NCBI GenBank assembly: GCA_964575425.1
Contig: CAZNRD010000063.1
Location: 1-13,370 of the forward strand
Length of the DNA: 13,370 bases
Direction: 5' to 3'
Source of the DNA: DATEAV01 sp964575425
GTDB lineage: Bacteria > Chloroflexota > Anaerolineae > Anaerolineales > E44-bin32
Shown here: positions 1 to 6,553 of the stretch, in pieces
Numbering within the stretch: position 1 is the first letter of the stretch
Layout of the letters: each line of letters begins with the position of its first letter
Notes under the pieces: generated by a model
Told to the model about the DNA's origin: nothing
The model's database searches: none
Seen by the model: only the letters and a program-made list of their open reading frames with translations
Program-made: the position numbers and the translations under genes

Positions 1-1206
1 GCCCAGCCCGAGGCCCCGGCCGCTCCCATCTCGGGCCAGTTGGAAATCTTCAGCTGGTGGACGGCGGGAGGCGAGGCTGAGGGCCTGGAGGCGATGCTGG
101 AGATCTTCAGCCAGCAGTACCCGGACGTTGAGGTGATCAACGCCACCGTCGCCGGCGGGGCCGGCGTCGATGCCCGGGCCGTCCTGGCAACGCGCATGCA
201 GGGCGGCGACCCGCCGGATTCGTTCCAGGTCCACGCCGGCCACGAACTGATCGACACGTACGTCGTGGCCGGCCAGATGGAGCCGCTGACCTCGCTCTAC
301 GAGGAGGAGGGCTGGCTCGACGTGATGCCGCCCGACCTGATCAGCATTCTGTCCTACGACGGCGAGATCTGGTCGGTGCCGGTCAACATCCACCGCGCTA
401 ACGTGCTGTGGTACAACAAGGCCGTCTTCGAGGAGCACGGGGTGACGCCACCGGCCACGCTCGAGGACTTCTTCGCCGCAGCGGAGACGTTGAAGAAGGC
501 CGGCGTCGTGCCGCTCGCCCTCGGCGAAGCCTGGACCCAGGTCCACCTCTTTGAAACTGTGCTCCTGGGCGCGCTCGGCCCTGAGGCCTACATCGGCCTG
601 TGGACGGGCGAGACCGACTGGGGCAGCGCTGAGGTAACCCGGGCGCTGGAGTACTTCGGCCGCATGCTCAACTACGTCAACGAGGACTTCGCCGCGCTGT
701 CGTGGGACCAAGCGACGCAGCTGGTCATCGACGGCACGGCGGCCATGAACATCATGGGCGACTGGGCGGAGGGCTACTTCAAGGCCCAGGGCTGGACGCC
801 CGGGGTCGAGTTCGGCTGGGCGCCCTCGCCCGGCACGGCGGGCGCCTTCGATGCCCTGTCCGACAGCTTCGGCCTGCCGCGCAACGCCCCGAACCGGGAG
901 GCGGCGCTGGCCTGGCTGCGGGTGTGCGGCTCACGCGCCGGCCAGGACGCCTTCAACCCCATCAAGGGTTCCATCCCGGCCCGGACCGACGGCGACCCAT
1001 CGCTCTACGATGCCTACCTGCAGTCGGCGATGGATGACTTCTCGCGCGACATCATCGTGCCGAGCCTGATGCACGGGGCAGCGGCGGCCCCGAGCTGGCA
1101 GCAGGACATCATCGATGCCGTCGGCCTGTTCGTGGGCAGCCGCAACGTGGCCGCGTTCCAGTCGGCGCTCGTCTCTGCTTGCCGCGACGCCGGCGTCTGC
1201 CAGTAG
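1..1206 (+). CDS. Carbohydrate ABC transporter substrate-binding protein (glucose/galactose-binding type), 5'-partial
   Basis: Extracellular sugar-binding component of an ABC importer (family 1 solute-binding protein, COG1653). The frame is open from base 1 and reads an Ala/Pro-rich linker (AQPEAPAAP) before the folded domain, so the signal peptide and probable lipobox lie upstream of the window. The in-frame TTG at 40 is not the real start. Conserved blocks in window numbering are FSWWT (about 17-21), FQVHAGHE (about 75-82), VPVNIHR (about 116-122), MGDWAEGY (252-259), DSFGLP (288-293), FNPIKGS (about 318-324) and MHGA (357-360). From memory these match the Thermus thermophilus glucose/galactose-binding protein and Pseudomonas GtsA closely, so a hexose ligand is likely. 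The C-terminus has an odd pair of cysteines (CRDAGVCQ). Two permease genes follow, and no ATPase gene or sugar enzyme is visible, so ligand identity rests on family resemblance. Confidence 0.93.
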   Translation, partial: AQPEAPAAPISGQLEIFSWWTAGGEAEGLEAMLEIFSQQYPDVEVINATVAGGAGVDARAVLATRMQGGDPPDSFQVHAGHELIDTYVVAGQMEPLTSLYEEEGWLDVMPPDLISILSYDGEIWSVPVNIHRANVLWYNKAVFEEHGVTPPATLEDFFAAAETLKKAGVVPLALGEAWTQVHLFETVLLGALGPEAYIGLWTGETDWGSAEVTRALEYFGRMLNYVNEDFAALSWDQATQLVIDGTAAMNIMGDWAEGYFKAQGWTPGVEFGWAPSPGTAGAFDALSDSFGLPRNAPNREAALAWLRVCGSRAGQDAFNPIKGSIPARTDGDPSLYDAYLQSAMDDFSRDIIVPSLMHGAAAAPSWQQDIIDAVGLFVGSRNVAAFQSALVSACRDAGVCQ

Positions 1207-1221
1207 TCTTCTCCATCACCA

Positions 1222-1251
1222 GGCAGGGCGGCCTCAGCAGGCCGCCCTGCC
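1222..1251 (+). repeat. Perfect 13-bp stem-loop between binding protein and permease genes
   Basis: Left arm GGCAGGGCGGCCT (1222-1234), loop CAGC, right arm AGGCCGCCCTGCC (1239-1251), with no mismatch. It starts 15 bp after the binding-protein stop and ends 14 bp before the permease ATG. It is followed by C residues rather than T, so it is not a classical intrinsic terminator. The likely role, known from binding-protein operons such as malE-malF, is to stabilise the upstream mRNA or cause partial termination so that the binding protein outnumbers the permeases. Confidence 0.75.
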
Positions 1252-1265
1252 CCCCACCTCGGAAC

Positions 1266-2165
1266 ATGCGCGCATCGCGCGAACGCCTTCTGGCCATCGC
1301 CCTGATTTTCCCCTCCGCCCTGGCAGTGGCCATCTTCGTCTATGGCTTCATCGCCTGGACCGTGCGGGCGGCGCTCTCCAACTGGCAAGGCCTGATGCCT
1401 GATTACACGTTCGTCGGCCTCGCCAACTTCGAGTTCCTCTTCCGCAACCCACGCTTCCTCATCGATATCCGTAACACGGCCATCTTCACGCTGTTGTTCC
1501 TGGCCGTCTCGCTCAGTTTGGGGCTTCTGCTGGCCATCCTGCTCGACCAGCGTCCCAAAGGAGAGGGCCTGTTTCGCAGCATCTACCTCTTCCCCATGGC
1601 CATATCGTTCATCGTCACGGGTGTGGTGTGGCGCTGGCTGCTCAATCCGGCCACCTCGCCCGACCGGTTGAGCGGGATCAATCTCCTCTTCCACCAGGCG
1701 GGGCTCGACTTCCTGATCTCCCACTGGTACACGCATCCAACGCTGGGTATCGCCGCCATCGTGATCCCGGCCGTGTGGCAGATGTCGGGATTCACCATGG
1801 CCCTGTACCTGGCAGGCCTGCGCAGCATCCCGGAAGAACTGCGCGAGGCGGCCCGGGTCGATGGGGCGAGCGAGTTCCAGATCTACCGACGCGTGGTGCT
1901 GCCGCTGCTGCGGAGCGTCACGCTGAGCGCGGTGATCGTCCTGGGGCACATCTCGCTCAAGATCTTCGACCTCGTCATGGCCATCACCCAGGAAGGCGGG
2001 GAGGGCTTCTCGGCGGACGTGCCGGCCCTGAACATGTGGTACACGGCCTTCCGCGCGCTGCGCTTTGGGCGCGGCGCCGCCATCGCCGTGATCATGCTGG
2101 TGACCGTGGCCGTCCTCGTCATCCCCTACCTCACCCACACCATGCGCTCCGAGGTGGAGCAGTGA
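1266..2165 (+). CDS. Sugar ABC transporter permease, MalF/GtsB-like
   Basis: Inner-membrane permease subunit (binding-protein-dependent transport, BPD_transp_1, COG1175), 299 aa. The ATG at 1266 is chosen because MRASRERLLAIALIFPSALA is a typical start for the family: a short basic N-terminus running straight into TM1. The longer frame back to a TTG at 1179 would overlap the preceding gene. About six hydrophobic segments are visible. The cytoplasmic EAA loop that docks with the ATPase is EAARVDG at residues 194-200, followed by the usual I-x-LP pattern (VVLPLL). The Shine-Dalgarno is weak (GGAAC) and sits directly behind a strong hairpin, which would lower expression relative to the binding protein. 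It overlaps the next permease by 4 bp (GTGA), so translation is probably coupled. Confidence 0.93.
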   Translation: MRASRERLLAIALIFPSALAVAIFVYGFIAWTVRAALSNWQGLMPDYTFVGLANFEFLFRNPRFLIDIRNTAIFTLLFLAVSLSLGLLLAILLDQRPKGEGLFRSIYLFPMAISFIVTGVVWRWLLNPATSPDRLSGINLLFHQAGLDFLISHWYTHPTLGIAAIVIPAVWQMSGFTMALYLAGLRSIPEELREAARVDGASEFQIYRRVVLPLLRSVTLSAVIVLGHISLKIFDLVMAITQEGGEGFSADVPALNMWYTAFRALRFGRGAAIAVIMLVTVAVLVIPYLTHTMRSEVEQ

Positions 2166-2980
2166 AGCCCAGTTGGTCGCGAGCCGTGCTCTACGCGGGG
2201 CTCGTCGCCGCAGCCCTGTTCTACCTGCTTCCCGTCTACGCGCTGCTGGTGACAGGGTTCAAGAGCTTCCAGGAAGTCAATCTGGCGACGATGTGGAACC
2301 TGCCATCCGGCCTGCATATCGACAACTTCCGCGTCGCCCTGGCCAAGCTCGACCCGCATCTGCTGAACAGCCTGTCGCTGGCCACGACGGCGGCGATCCT
2401 GTCGTCGTTGCTCGGCTCGCTCAATGGCTATGTGCTCTCCAAGTGGAAGTTCCGCGGGGCAGATCTGCTGTTCATGGCCCTCCTGTTCGGGATGTTCATC
2501 CCCTACCAGAGCATCCTCATCCCGCTTGTTCGCTTCATGCAGACCATCCGCCTCTACGGGACGCTGTGGGGCCTGGTGCTGACGCACATCATCTACGGCA
2601 TCCCGATGACCACACTCATCTTCCGCAACTACTACGCCTCGATCCCGAACGAGATGGTCGAAGCAGCGCGGATGGATGGCGCGGGCCTGCTCGGCATCTA
2701 CCGCCACGTCATGCTGCCGCTGGCCATCCCCGGATTCGTGGTCGCCCTGATCTGGCAGTTCACCTCCATCTGGAACGAGTTCCTCTTCGCCGTGACCCTC
2801 ACCCGCCCCCAGTTCTGGCCGGTCACTGTGGCGCTGCAGAACCTCGCCGGCAGCCAGATCGTCGAGTGGAACGTTCAGATGGCCGGGGCGATGATCGCCG
2901 CCTTGCCCACCCTGATCGTCTACATTGTGCTGGGGCGCTTTTTCCTGCGCGGGCTGATGGCCGGCGCCCTCAAGGGCTGA
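2162..2980 (+). CDS. Sugar ABC transporter permease, MalG/GtsC-like
   Basis: Second inner-membrane permease subunit (COG0395), 272 aa. It starts at the GTG at 2162, which overlaps the stop of the previous permease in a GTGA junction. A purine-rich GAGGTGGAG at 2151-2159 serves as ribosome binding site. The frame is open further upstream, but only as a shadow of the first permease. TM1 is VLYAGLVAAALFYLLPVYAL. The EAA loop is EAARMDG at residues 167-173, followed by VMLPLAIPG. The C-terminus (GRFFLRGLMAGALKG) is typical of MalG-type subunits. It forms the heterodimeric channel with the upstream permease. The partner ATPase is not in view and may be a shared MsmK-type ATPase encoded elsewhere. 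The last 11 bp overlap the end of the converging capA-like gene. Confidence 0.93.
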   Translation: MKPSWSRAVLYAGLVAAALFYLLPVYALLVTGFKSFQEVNLATMWNLPSGLHIDNFRVALAKLDPHLLNSLSLATTAAILSSLLGSLNGYVLSKWKFRGADLLFMALLFGMFIPYQSILIPLVRFMQTIRLYGTLWGLVLTHIIYGIPMTTLIFRNYYASIPNEMVEAARMDGAGLLGIYRHVMLPLAIPGFVVALIWQFTSIWNEFLFAVTLTRPQFWPVTVALQNLAGSQIVEWNVQMAGAMIAALPTLIVYIVLGRFFLRGLMAGALKG

Positions 2981-4613
2981 TCTGCTGCCACCCGCTGGCG
3001 CGGAACAGAGAGGAGAGCAGCGCCGCGCGCTCCTCAGGCGTGAGCGGGCGCGGCTGGGCGTAGTTCTCGATCAGCGCGGTGAATACCTCGGTGCCGATAT
3101 GGCGGCCATCGTAGAAGACATGTCGGTCGATCAATACCTGGCGTGTCTCCAGGGCGTCCATCTGGTCGAAGAACAGGTTGCCCAGGCCGTAGTGAATGAA
3201 CGCCCCATGATGGAACTCGAAGCTCATCGGTCGGTGCGCCTGGCTGCCGCTGACGATGACCGCCCCCGCCTCCGCCGCCGCCCGGAAGGCGGCTCGCTGC
3301 GGCGGCAGGGGCGTCATGCTGCGCGACTCCCACCACTGGAACGTGACGATCGGCAGGAACCCCTCGGCCTGCAGCCGGGCGATCTCGGCCGAGAGGCGTT
3401 CGAAATCGCAGGGGGCAGCGCCGGGCCGGGTCTCGGTCGCCCAGGCCGTCTCGGGGCCGGCGATGTTGCAGCCGAGAAACGCCAGCCGCTGTCCGTTGTG
3501 CTCGATCAGCGCGGGCCGCCACGCATGCTCAAGGTCCTGACCGCCGCCAAACGTCCACCAGCCGCGCTCGCGGTACAGGTCGAGGGAGTACAGGAACGGC
3601 TCGGTCCCCCAGTCGAGAACGTGGTTGCCGGTCAATTCGACGATGTCGACCCCGATCTCTTCCAAGAGCCGGATGTGTGCCGGATGGCTGCAGAACCGCA
3701 GGCCGCGCGAGGCCATCGTCGGCACCGGACACTGCGGCGTGAACGAGACCTCGTTGCTGACATGCGTCAGGTCCGCCTGGCGCAGCCAGTCGCCGATCAG
3801 AGCCGCCGGGTAGGTGACCCCTTCCATCTCCATGACGGCCGCGGTGGCCCGCGTGAGCGCGGTCACCCCGGTCATCACCAACACCGTCAGGCGATCCGGA
3901 TCGCGATTGCTGGAGGGCAGCTCACCAAGCGACTGCTGTAGGGCATCAACCGCCCACGGCTCACCGCTCAGGCCGAACTCGAGACGCAGCGGATAGCGCT
4001 CGGCATCAAACTCGCGCCGCAGCGGCGAGGCCCCACCGATGGTCAGGACCTTCCAGCGCGGCTCCAACGCCTCAAAAGGTACGATGGCGAGCAACGAGGC
4101 ACCTGCCCAGGCACGGTCGAGCAATTCCTCGACAGGCGCGATGGTCGAGGAGGTTTCTGCCGGACCGAGAAGTGTTTCCATCGCCGCGGCGGTGTCGGAT
4201 GCAGCCCAGACCAGACCTTGCCTCCAGGCGGCCTGTAGCTGCTCGAACGCGATGTCATCTTGCACCGTCGGGAAGGGTGCCGCGGCAGCGTAGATCCACG
4301 TCGCCAGATTGGCCGCCCCTTTCGGCTCCAGCCGAGCGTCGGCCTGCTGAGGCTCGGGGACGAGGACGAGGCGTTCGGGGCGCCTTGCGGCCAACGCCTC
4401 GACCTCGCGCCGCATCGGCTCGGGCACAGCTGGAGAAATCCAGACATGCAGGATCGAAGGCGTCGGGGTCGCAGGCCGGAAGGCGGTCGGCGTTGGTGTG
4501 GTTACGGTGGGGGGCGGCGGGGTGGTCGCGGCGGGCGAGCTGGTTGCGCAGCCCTGGAGAATCAGTGCGAGAAAGAAGGCAAGGGTAGGCGCGAGGCGGT
4601 GACTGTGCATCAT
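2970..4613 (-). CDS. CapA-family (PGA_cap) lipoprotein with N-terminal binding-protein-like domain
   Basis: A 547-aa lipoprotein. Residues 1-22 form a signal peptide ending in the lipobox LQGC (Cys22), followed by a Pro/Thr-rich linker to about residue 53. Residues about 54-235 resemble a substrate-binding-protein fold (LLAIVPFEALEPRWKVL) and are less certain. Residues about 241-500 are the CapA/PgsA domain, related to calcineurin-like metallophosphoesterases: SNEVSF (286-291), ELTGNHVLDWG (GNH at 329-331), SGSQAHRP (455-462) and YGLGNLFFDQ (475-484). CapA proteins act in poly-gamma-glutamate capsule export or anchoring, but many are of unknown role. The usual first metal motif GD-x-MLGR is here GVTALTR (249-255), lacking the Asp, so catalysis is doubtful. 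The start is ATG 4613 or ATG 4610, and neither has a clear Shine-Dalgarno. It sits 56 bp downstream of the exporter operon on the same strand. Confidence 0.87.
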   Translation of the reverse strand: MMHSHRLAPTLAFFLALILQGCATSSPAATTPPPPTVTTPTPTAFRPATPTPSILHVWISPAVPEPMRREVEALAARRPERLVLVPEPQQADARLEPKGAANLATWIYAAAAPFPTVQDDIAFEQLQAAWRQGLVWAASDTAAAMETLLGPAETSSTIAPVEELLDRAWAGASLLAIVPFEALEPRWKVLTIGGASPLRREFDAERYPLRLEFGLSGEPWAVDALQQSLGELPSSNRDPDRLTVLVMTGVTALTRATAAVMEMEGVTYPAALIGDWLRQADLTHVSNEVSFTPQCPVPTMASRGLRFCSHPAHIRLLEEIGVDIVELTGNHVLDWGTEPFLYSLDLYRERGWWTFGGGQDLEHAWRPALIEHNGQRLAFLGCNIAGPETAWATETRPGAAPCDFERLSAEIARLQAEGFLPIVTFQWWESRSMTPLPPQRAAFRAAAEAGAVIVSGSQAHRPMSFEFHHGAFIHYGLGNLFFDQMDALETRQVLIDRHVFYDGRHIGTEVFTALIENYAQPRPLTPEERAALLSSLFRASGWQQISP

Positions 4614-4640
4614 GCTCGGATGACTGAGCGGTGAGCGCCC

Positions 4641-4646
4641 ATTATA
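4641..4646 (-). promoter_or_regulatory. Candidate -10 element (TATAAT) for the CapA-like gene
   Basis: On the minus strand a perfect TATAAT lies at 4646-4641, placing a start site near 4634 and a 5' leader of about 20 nt ahead of ATG 4613. No good -35 is found at 17 bp. The best match is CTGACC at 4673-4668, with a 21-bp spacer that is too long. In GC-rich DNA an exact TATAAT in this position is suggestive only. Readthrough from the exporter operon is the alternative. Confidence 0.4.
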
Positions 4647-4669
4647 CCGGCGGGGGTGTGAGAGATGGG

Positions 4670-5581
4670 TCAGTCCACTGCGAGGGCAAGGAAGACGTCT
4701 TCGAGCGAGGGCTCGACGCGATGGACGGAAATCCCTTTCAACCCTGCCTGCTCCAGGACGTCGCGCAAGCGCTCACCCGCAAGGCCGGCCTCGGTGATGG
4801 CCCGCAGATGATCCCCCGCCAGACCGGCTCGCAGCACAAGCGGCGAACGCTGAAGCGCGGTCAGGCCGGCCAGCAGAGGCTCGGCGAACACATCCCAGGC
4901 CATGCCCGGCAGGGCCGAATGCTTGAGGGCTGAGGGCGCATCGACGGCCAGGAGCCGCCCACGGCGCATGATGCCCACGCGGCTGCAGTACTCGGCCTCG
5001 TCCATGTAGTGCGTGGTGACGAGCGCCGTCACGCCGCGTTCGGCCAGCGTGTAGATCAGGTCCCAGAAATCTCGCCGGGCGATGGGATCGACGCCGCTTG
5101 TGGGCTCGTCGAGGATGAGCAGGGTGGGGCTGTGCACGATGGCGGTGGCCAGGGCGAGGCGCTGGCGCCATCCGATGGGCAGGTGTCCTGCGCGCTCGCT
5201 TTCGACGCTGCGCAAACCGACCAGGTCAATTGCCCGGCGCAACTCTTCCGCCTGCCGCACGCCATACACCCCTGCGTAGAAGGCCAGGTTCTCGCCGGCC
5301 GTGAGTTCATCGTACAGGGCGAACTTCTGCGACATATATCCGACCCGGCTGCGAATGGCTTCAGTCTCTCGAACTACATCATGGCCGAGCACCGAAGCCG
5401 AGCCTGCCGTCGGACGGAGCAGGCCCAATAACATGCGCAGCGTGGTTGTCTTGCCCGAACCATTCGGGCCCAGGTAGCCGAAAACCTCACCGGACTGGAC
5501 CTCGAAGGTGACGCCGTCTACGGCGGTGAAATCGCCGAAGACCTTTGTGAGACCGCGGGCGAAGATGACGGGATCTGGCAT
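4670..5581 (-). CDS. ABC-2 exporter ATPase 2 (YbhF C-terminal-half-like)
   Basis: Cytoplasmic ATP-binding subunit of a drug/ion-type exporter (CcmA/COG1131), 303 aa. Visible motifs are Walker A GPNGSGKTT (38-46), Q-loop YMSQKF (Gln85), Walker B LLILDEP (154-160, catalytic Glu159), TSGVDP and the H-loop TTHYMDEAE (His191). The signature motif is degenerate, LPIGWRQ (134-140) instead of LSGGQ, as in the second half of YbhF-type double ATPases. The ATG at 5581 lies 3 bp after the stop of ATPase 1, so translation is probably coupled. No strong Shine-Dalgarno is seen. It most likely pairs with ATPase 1 as a heterodimer, supplying the Walker and His residues of the one complete site. The C-terminus (EPSLEDVFLALAVD) is the usual end of this subfamily. 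Confidence 0.94.
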   Translation of the reverse strand: MPDPVIFARGLTKVFGDFTAVDGVTFEVQSGEVFGYLGPNGSGKTTTLRMLLGLLRPTAGSASVLGHDVVRETEAIRSRVGYMSQKFALYDELTAGENLAFYAGVYGVRQAEELRRAIDLVGLRSVESERAGHLPIGWRQRLALATAIVHSPTLLILDEPTSGVDPIARRDFWDLIYTLAERGVTALVTTHYMDEAEYCSRVGIMRRGRLLAVDAPSALKHSALPGMAWDVFAEPLLAGLTALQRSPLVLRAGLAGDHLRAITEAGLAGERLRDVLEQAGLKGISVHRVEPSLEDVFLALAVD

Positions 5582-5584
5582 CGG

Positions 5585-6544
5585 TCAGGCGCGGCTCTCT
5601 CGCGTGGGAAGTACAGACGACTCGTGCTGGAGGAGAGACAGGAAGACGTCCTCGAGTTGGGGAGCGACGGGCTTGAGGCTGGTCACATGCACGCCATTTG
5701 CAGAGAGCTGGCTGTGAAGCCGCTCCCCGACGACGTTGGCTTGCTGCGGAGGCACACGGACGTGCAGGCGATCGCCGAAGACGTGAACGTCCTCCACGAG
5801 TGGGTCGCCCCGCGCCAGGGATTGAGCCAGCCGCCTCGGCTCGGCCACCACTTCCAGGATGCGGCCAACCAGCGGTCGGGTGAGGTCTGAGGGGCGGCCC
5901 ACGACGAGCAGTCGGCCCCGGGACATGAAGCCAATGCGGCTGCAGCGAGCGGCCTCATCCATGTAGGGCGTGCTCACAAGCACAGCCACGCCTTCGCCCA
6001 GCAGCTGGATCAGGAGCTGCCAGAAACTCTGACGCGTGACCGGATCGACGCCGCCGGTCGGCTCATCCAACAGCAGGATGCGGGGCTGATGGACCAGTGC
6101 AGCGGCCAGTCCCAGCTTCTGCCTCATGCCGCCCGAGAGCTCATCCGCCCGGCGACGCCCGAACTCGGCCAGCCCGACGAATTCGAGGATCTCCTGCGAA
6201 CGGCGCGCCCATCGGCTGGCTGGCAGCCCTCGCACTTCAGCGAAGAACTGCAGGTTCTCAAGAACGGTCATCTCCCCATAGAGGCTGAACCGCTGAGGCA
6301 GGTAGCCGATCTGTGCACGCGCTCGCTCCGTGTGACGGCGCAGATCGCAGCCGGCCAGGTGGACTTCACCGCCATCGCTGCGCAGGGCACCGCACAGCAG
6401 GCGGATGGTGGTGGTCTTGCCGGCGCCATCCGGCCCGAGCAGCGCGTAGATCTCGCCGGCCTCAACCATCAGCGAAACGTCATCAACGGCTTTCGTTGCG
6501 CCGAAGGCTCGTCGCAGGCCCTTGGCCTCAATCAGCGGCGCCAC
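5585..6544 (-). CDS. ABC-2 exporter ATPase 1 (YbhF N-terminal-half-like)
   Basis: ATP-binding subunit, 319 aa, COG1131. Motifs are Walker A GPDGAGKTT (37-45), Q-loop YLPQRF (Gln84), canonical signature LSGGM (136-140) and Walker B LLLLDEP with Glu161. The H-loop reads STPYMDEA: the switch histidine is replaced by Pro193, and the codon is clearly CCC. The start is a GTG at 6544 preceded by GAGAGG with about 5 nt spacing. An ATG two bases upstream is out of frame. The adaptor gene upstream is in the same reading frame, separated only by its TGA and three codons. With ATPase 2 it would form a dimer with one consensus site (this LSGGM plus the other's Walker/His) and one degenerate site. In E. 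coli YbhF both halves are one protein, whereas here they are two genes. Confidence 0.94.
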   Translation of the reverse strand: MAPLIEAKGLRRAFGATKAVDDVSLMVEAGEIYALLGPDGAGKTTTIRLLCGALRSDGGEVHLAGCDLRRHTERARAQIGYLPQRFSLYGEMTVLENLQFFAEVRGLPASRWARRSQEILEFVGLAEFGRRRADELSGGMRQKLGLAAALVHQPRILLLDEPTGGVDPVTRQSFWQLLIQLLGEGVAVLVSTPYMDEAARCSRIGFMSRGRLLVVGRPSDLTRPLVGRILEVVAEPRRLAQSLARGDPLVEDVHVFGDRLHVRVPPQQANVVGERLHSQLSANGVHVTSLKPVAPQLEDVFLSLLQHESSVLPTRESRA

Positions 6545-6553
6545 ATTGACCTC

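Noticed and set aside
40..1206. Complete substrate-binding protein starting at TTG 40
   Set aside because: The frame is open to base 1 with a linker-like Ala/Pro sequence, and a secreted binding protein needs an export signal that is missing here. The gene is cut by the window edge.
1179..1265. Longer N-terminus for the first permease (TTG at 1179)
   Set aside because: It would overlap the binding-protein gene and translate the hairpin into an Arg/Pro-rich tail unlike the family. ATG 1266 gives the normal start.
1014..2138. Long minus-strand frame opposite the permease
   Set aside because: The composition (His/Asp/Gln/Arg-rich repeats) is typical of the antisense of a GC-rich coding region, and it conflicts with two well-supported genes.
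1628..2161. Upstream extension of the second permease
   Set aside because: This is an out-of-frame shadow of the first permease. The GTGA overlap with a purine-rich ribosome site at 2151-2159 marks the true start.
2868..2880. GAACGTTC core resembling the TetR operator inside the second permease
   Set aside because: Only the central 8 bp match, it is within coding sequence, and there is no promoter context.
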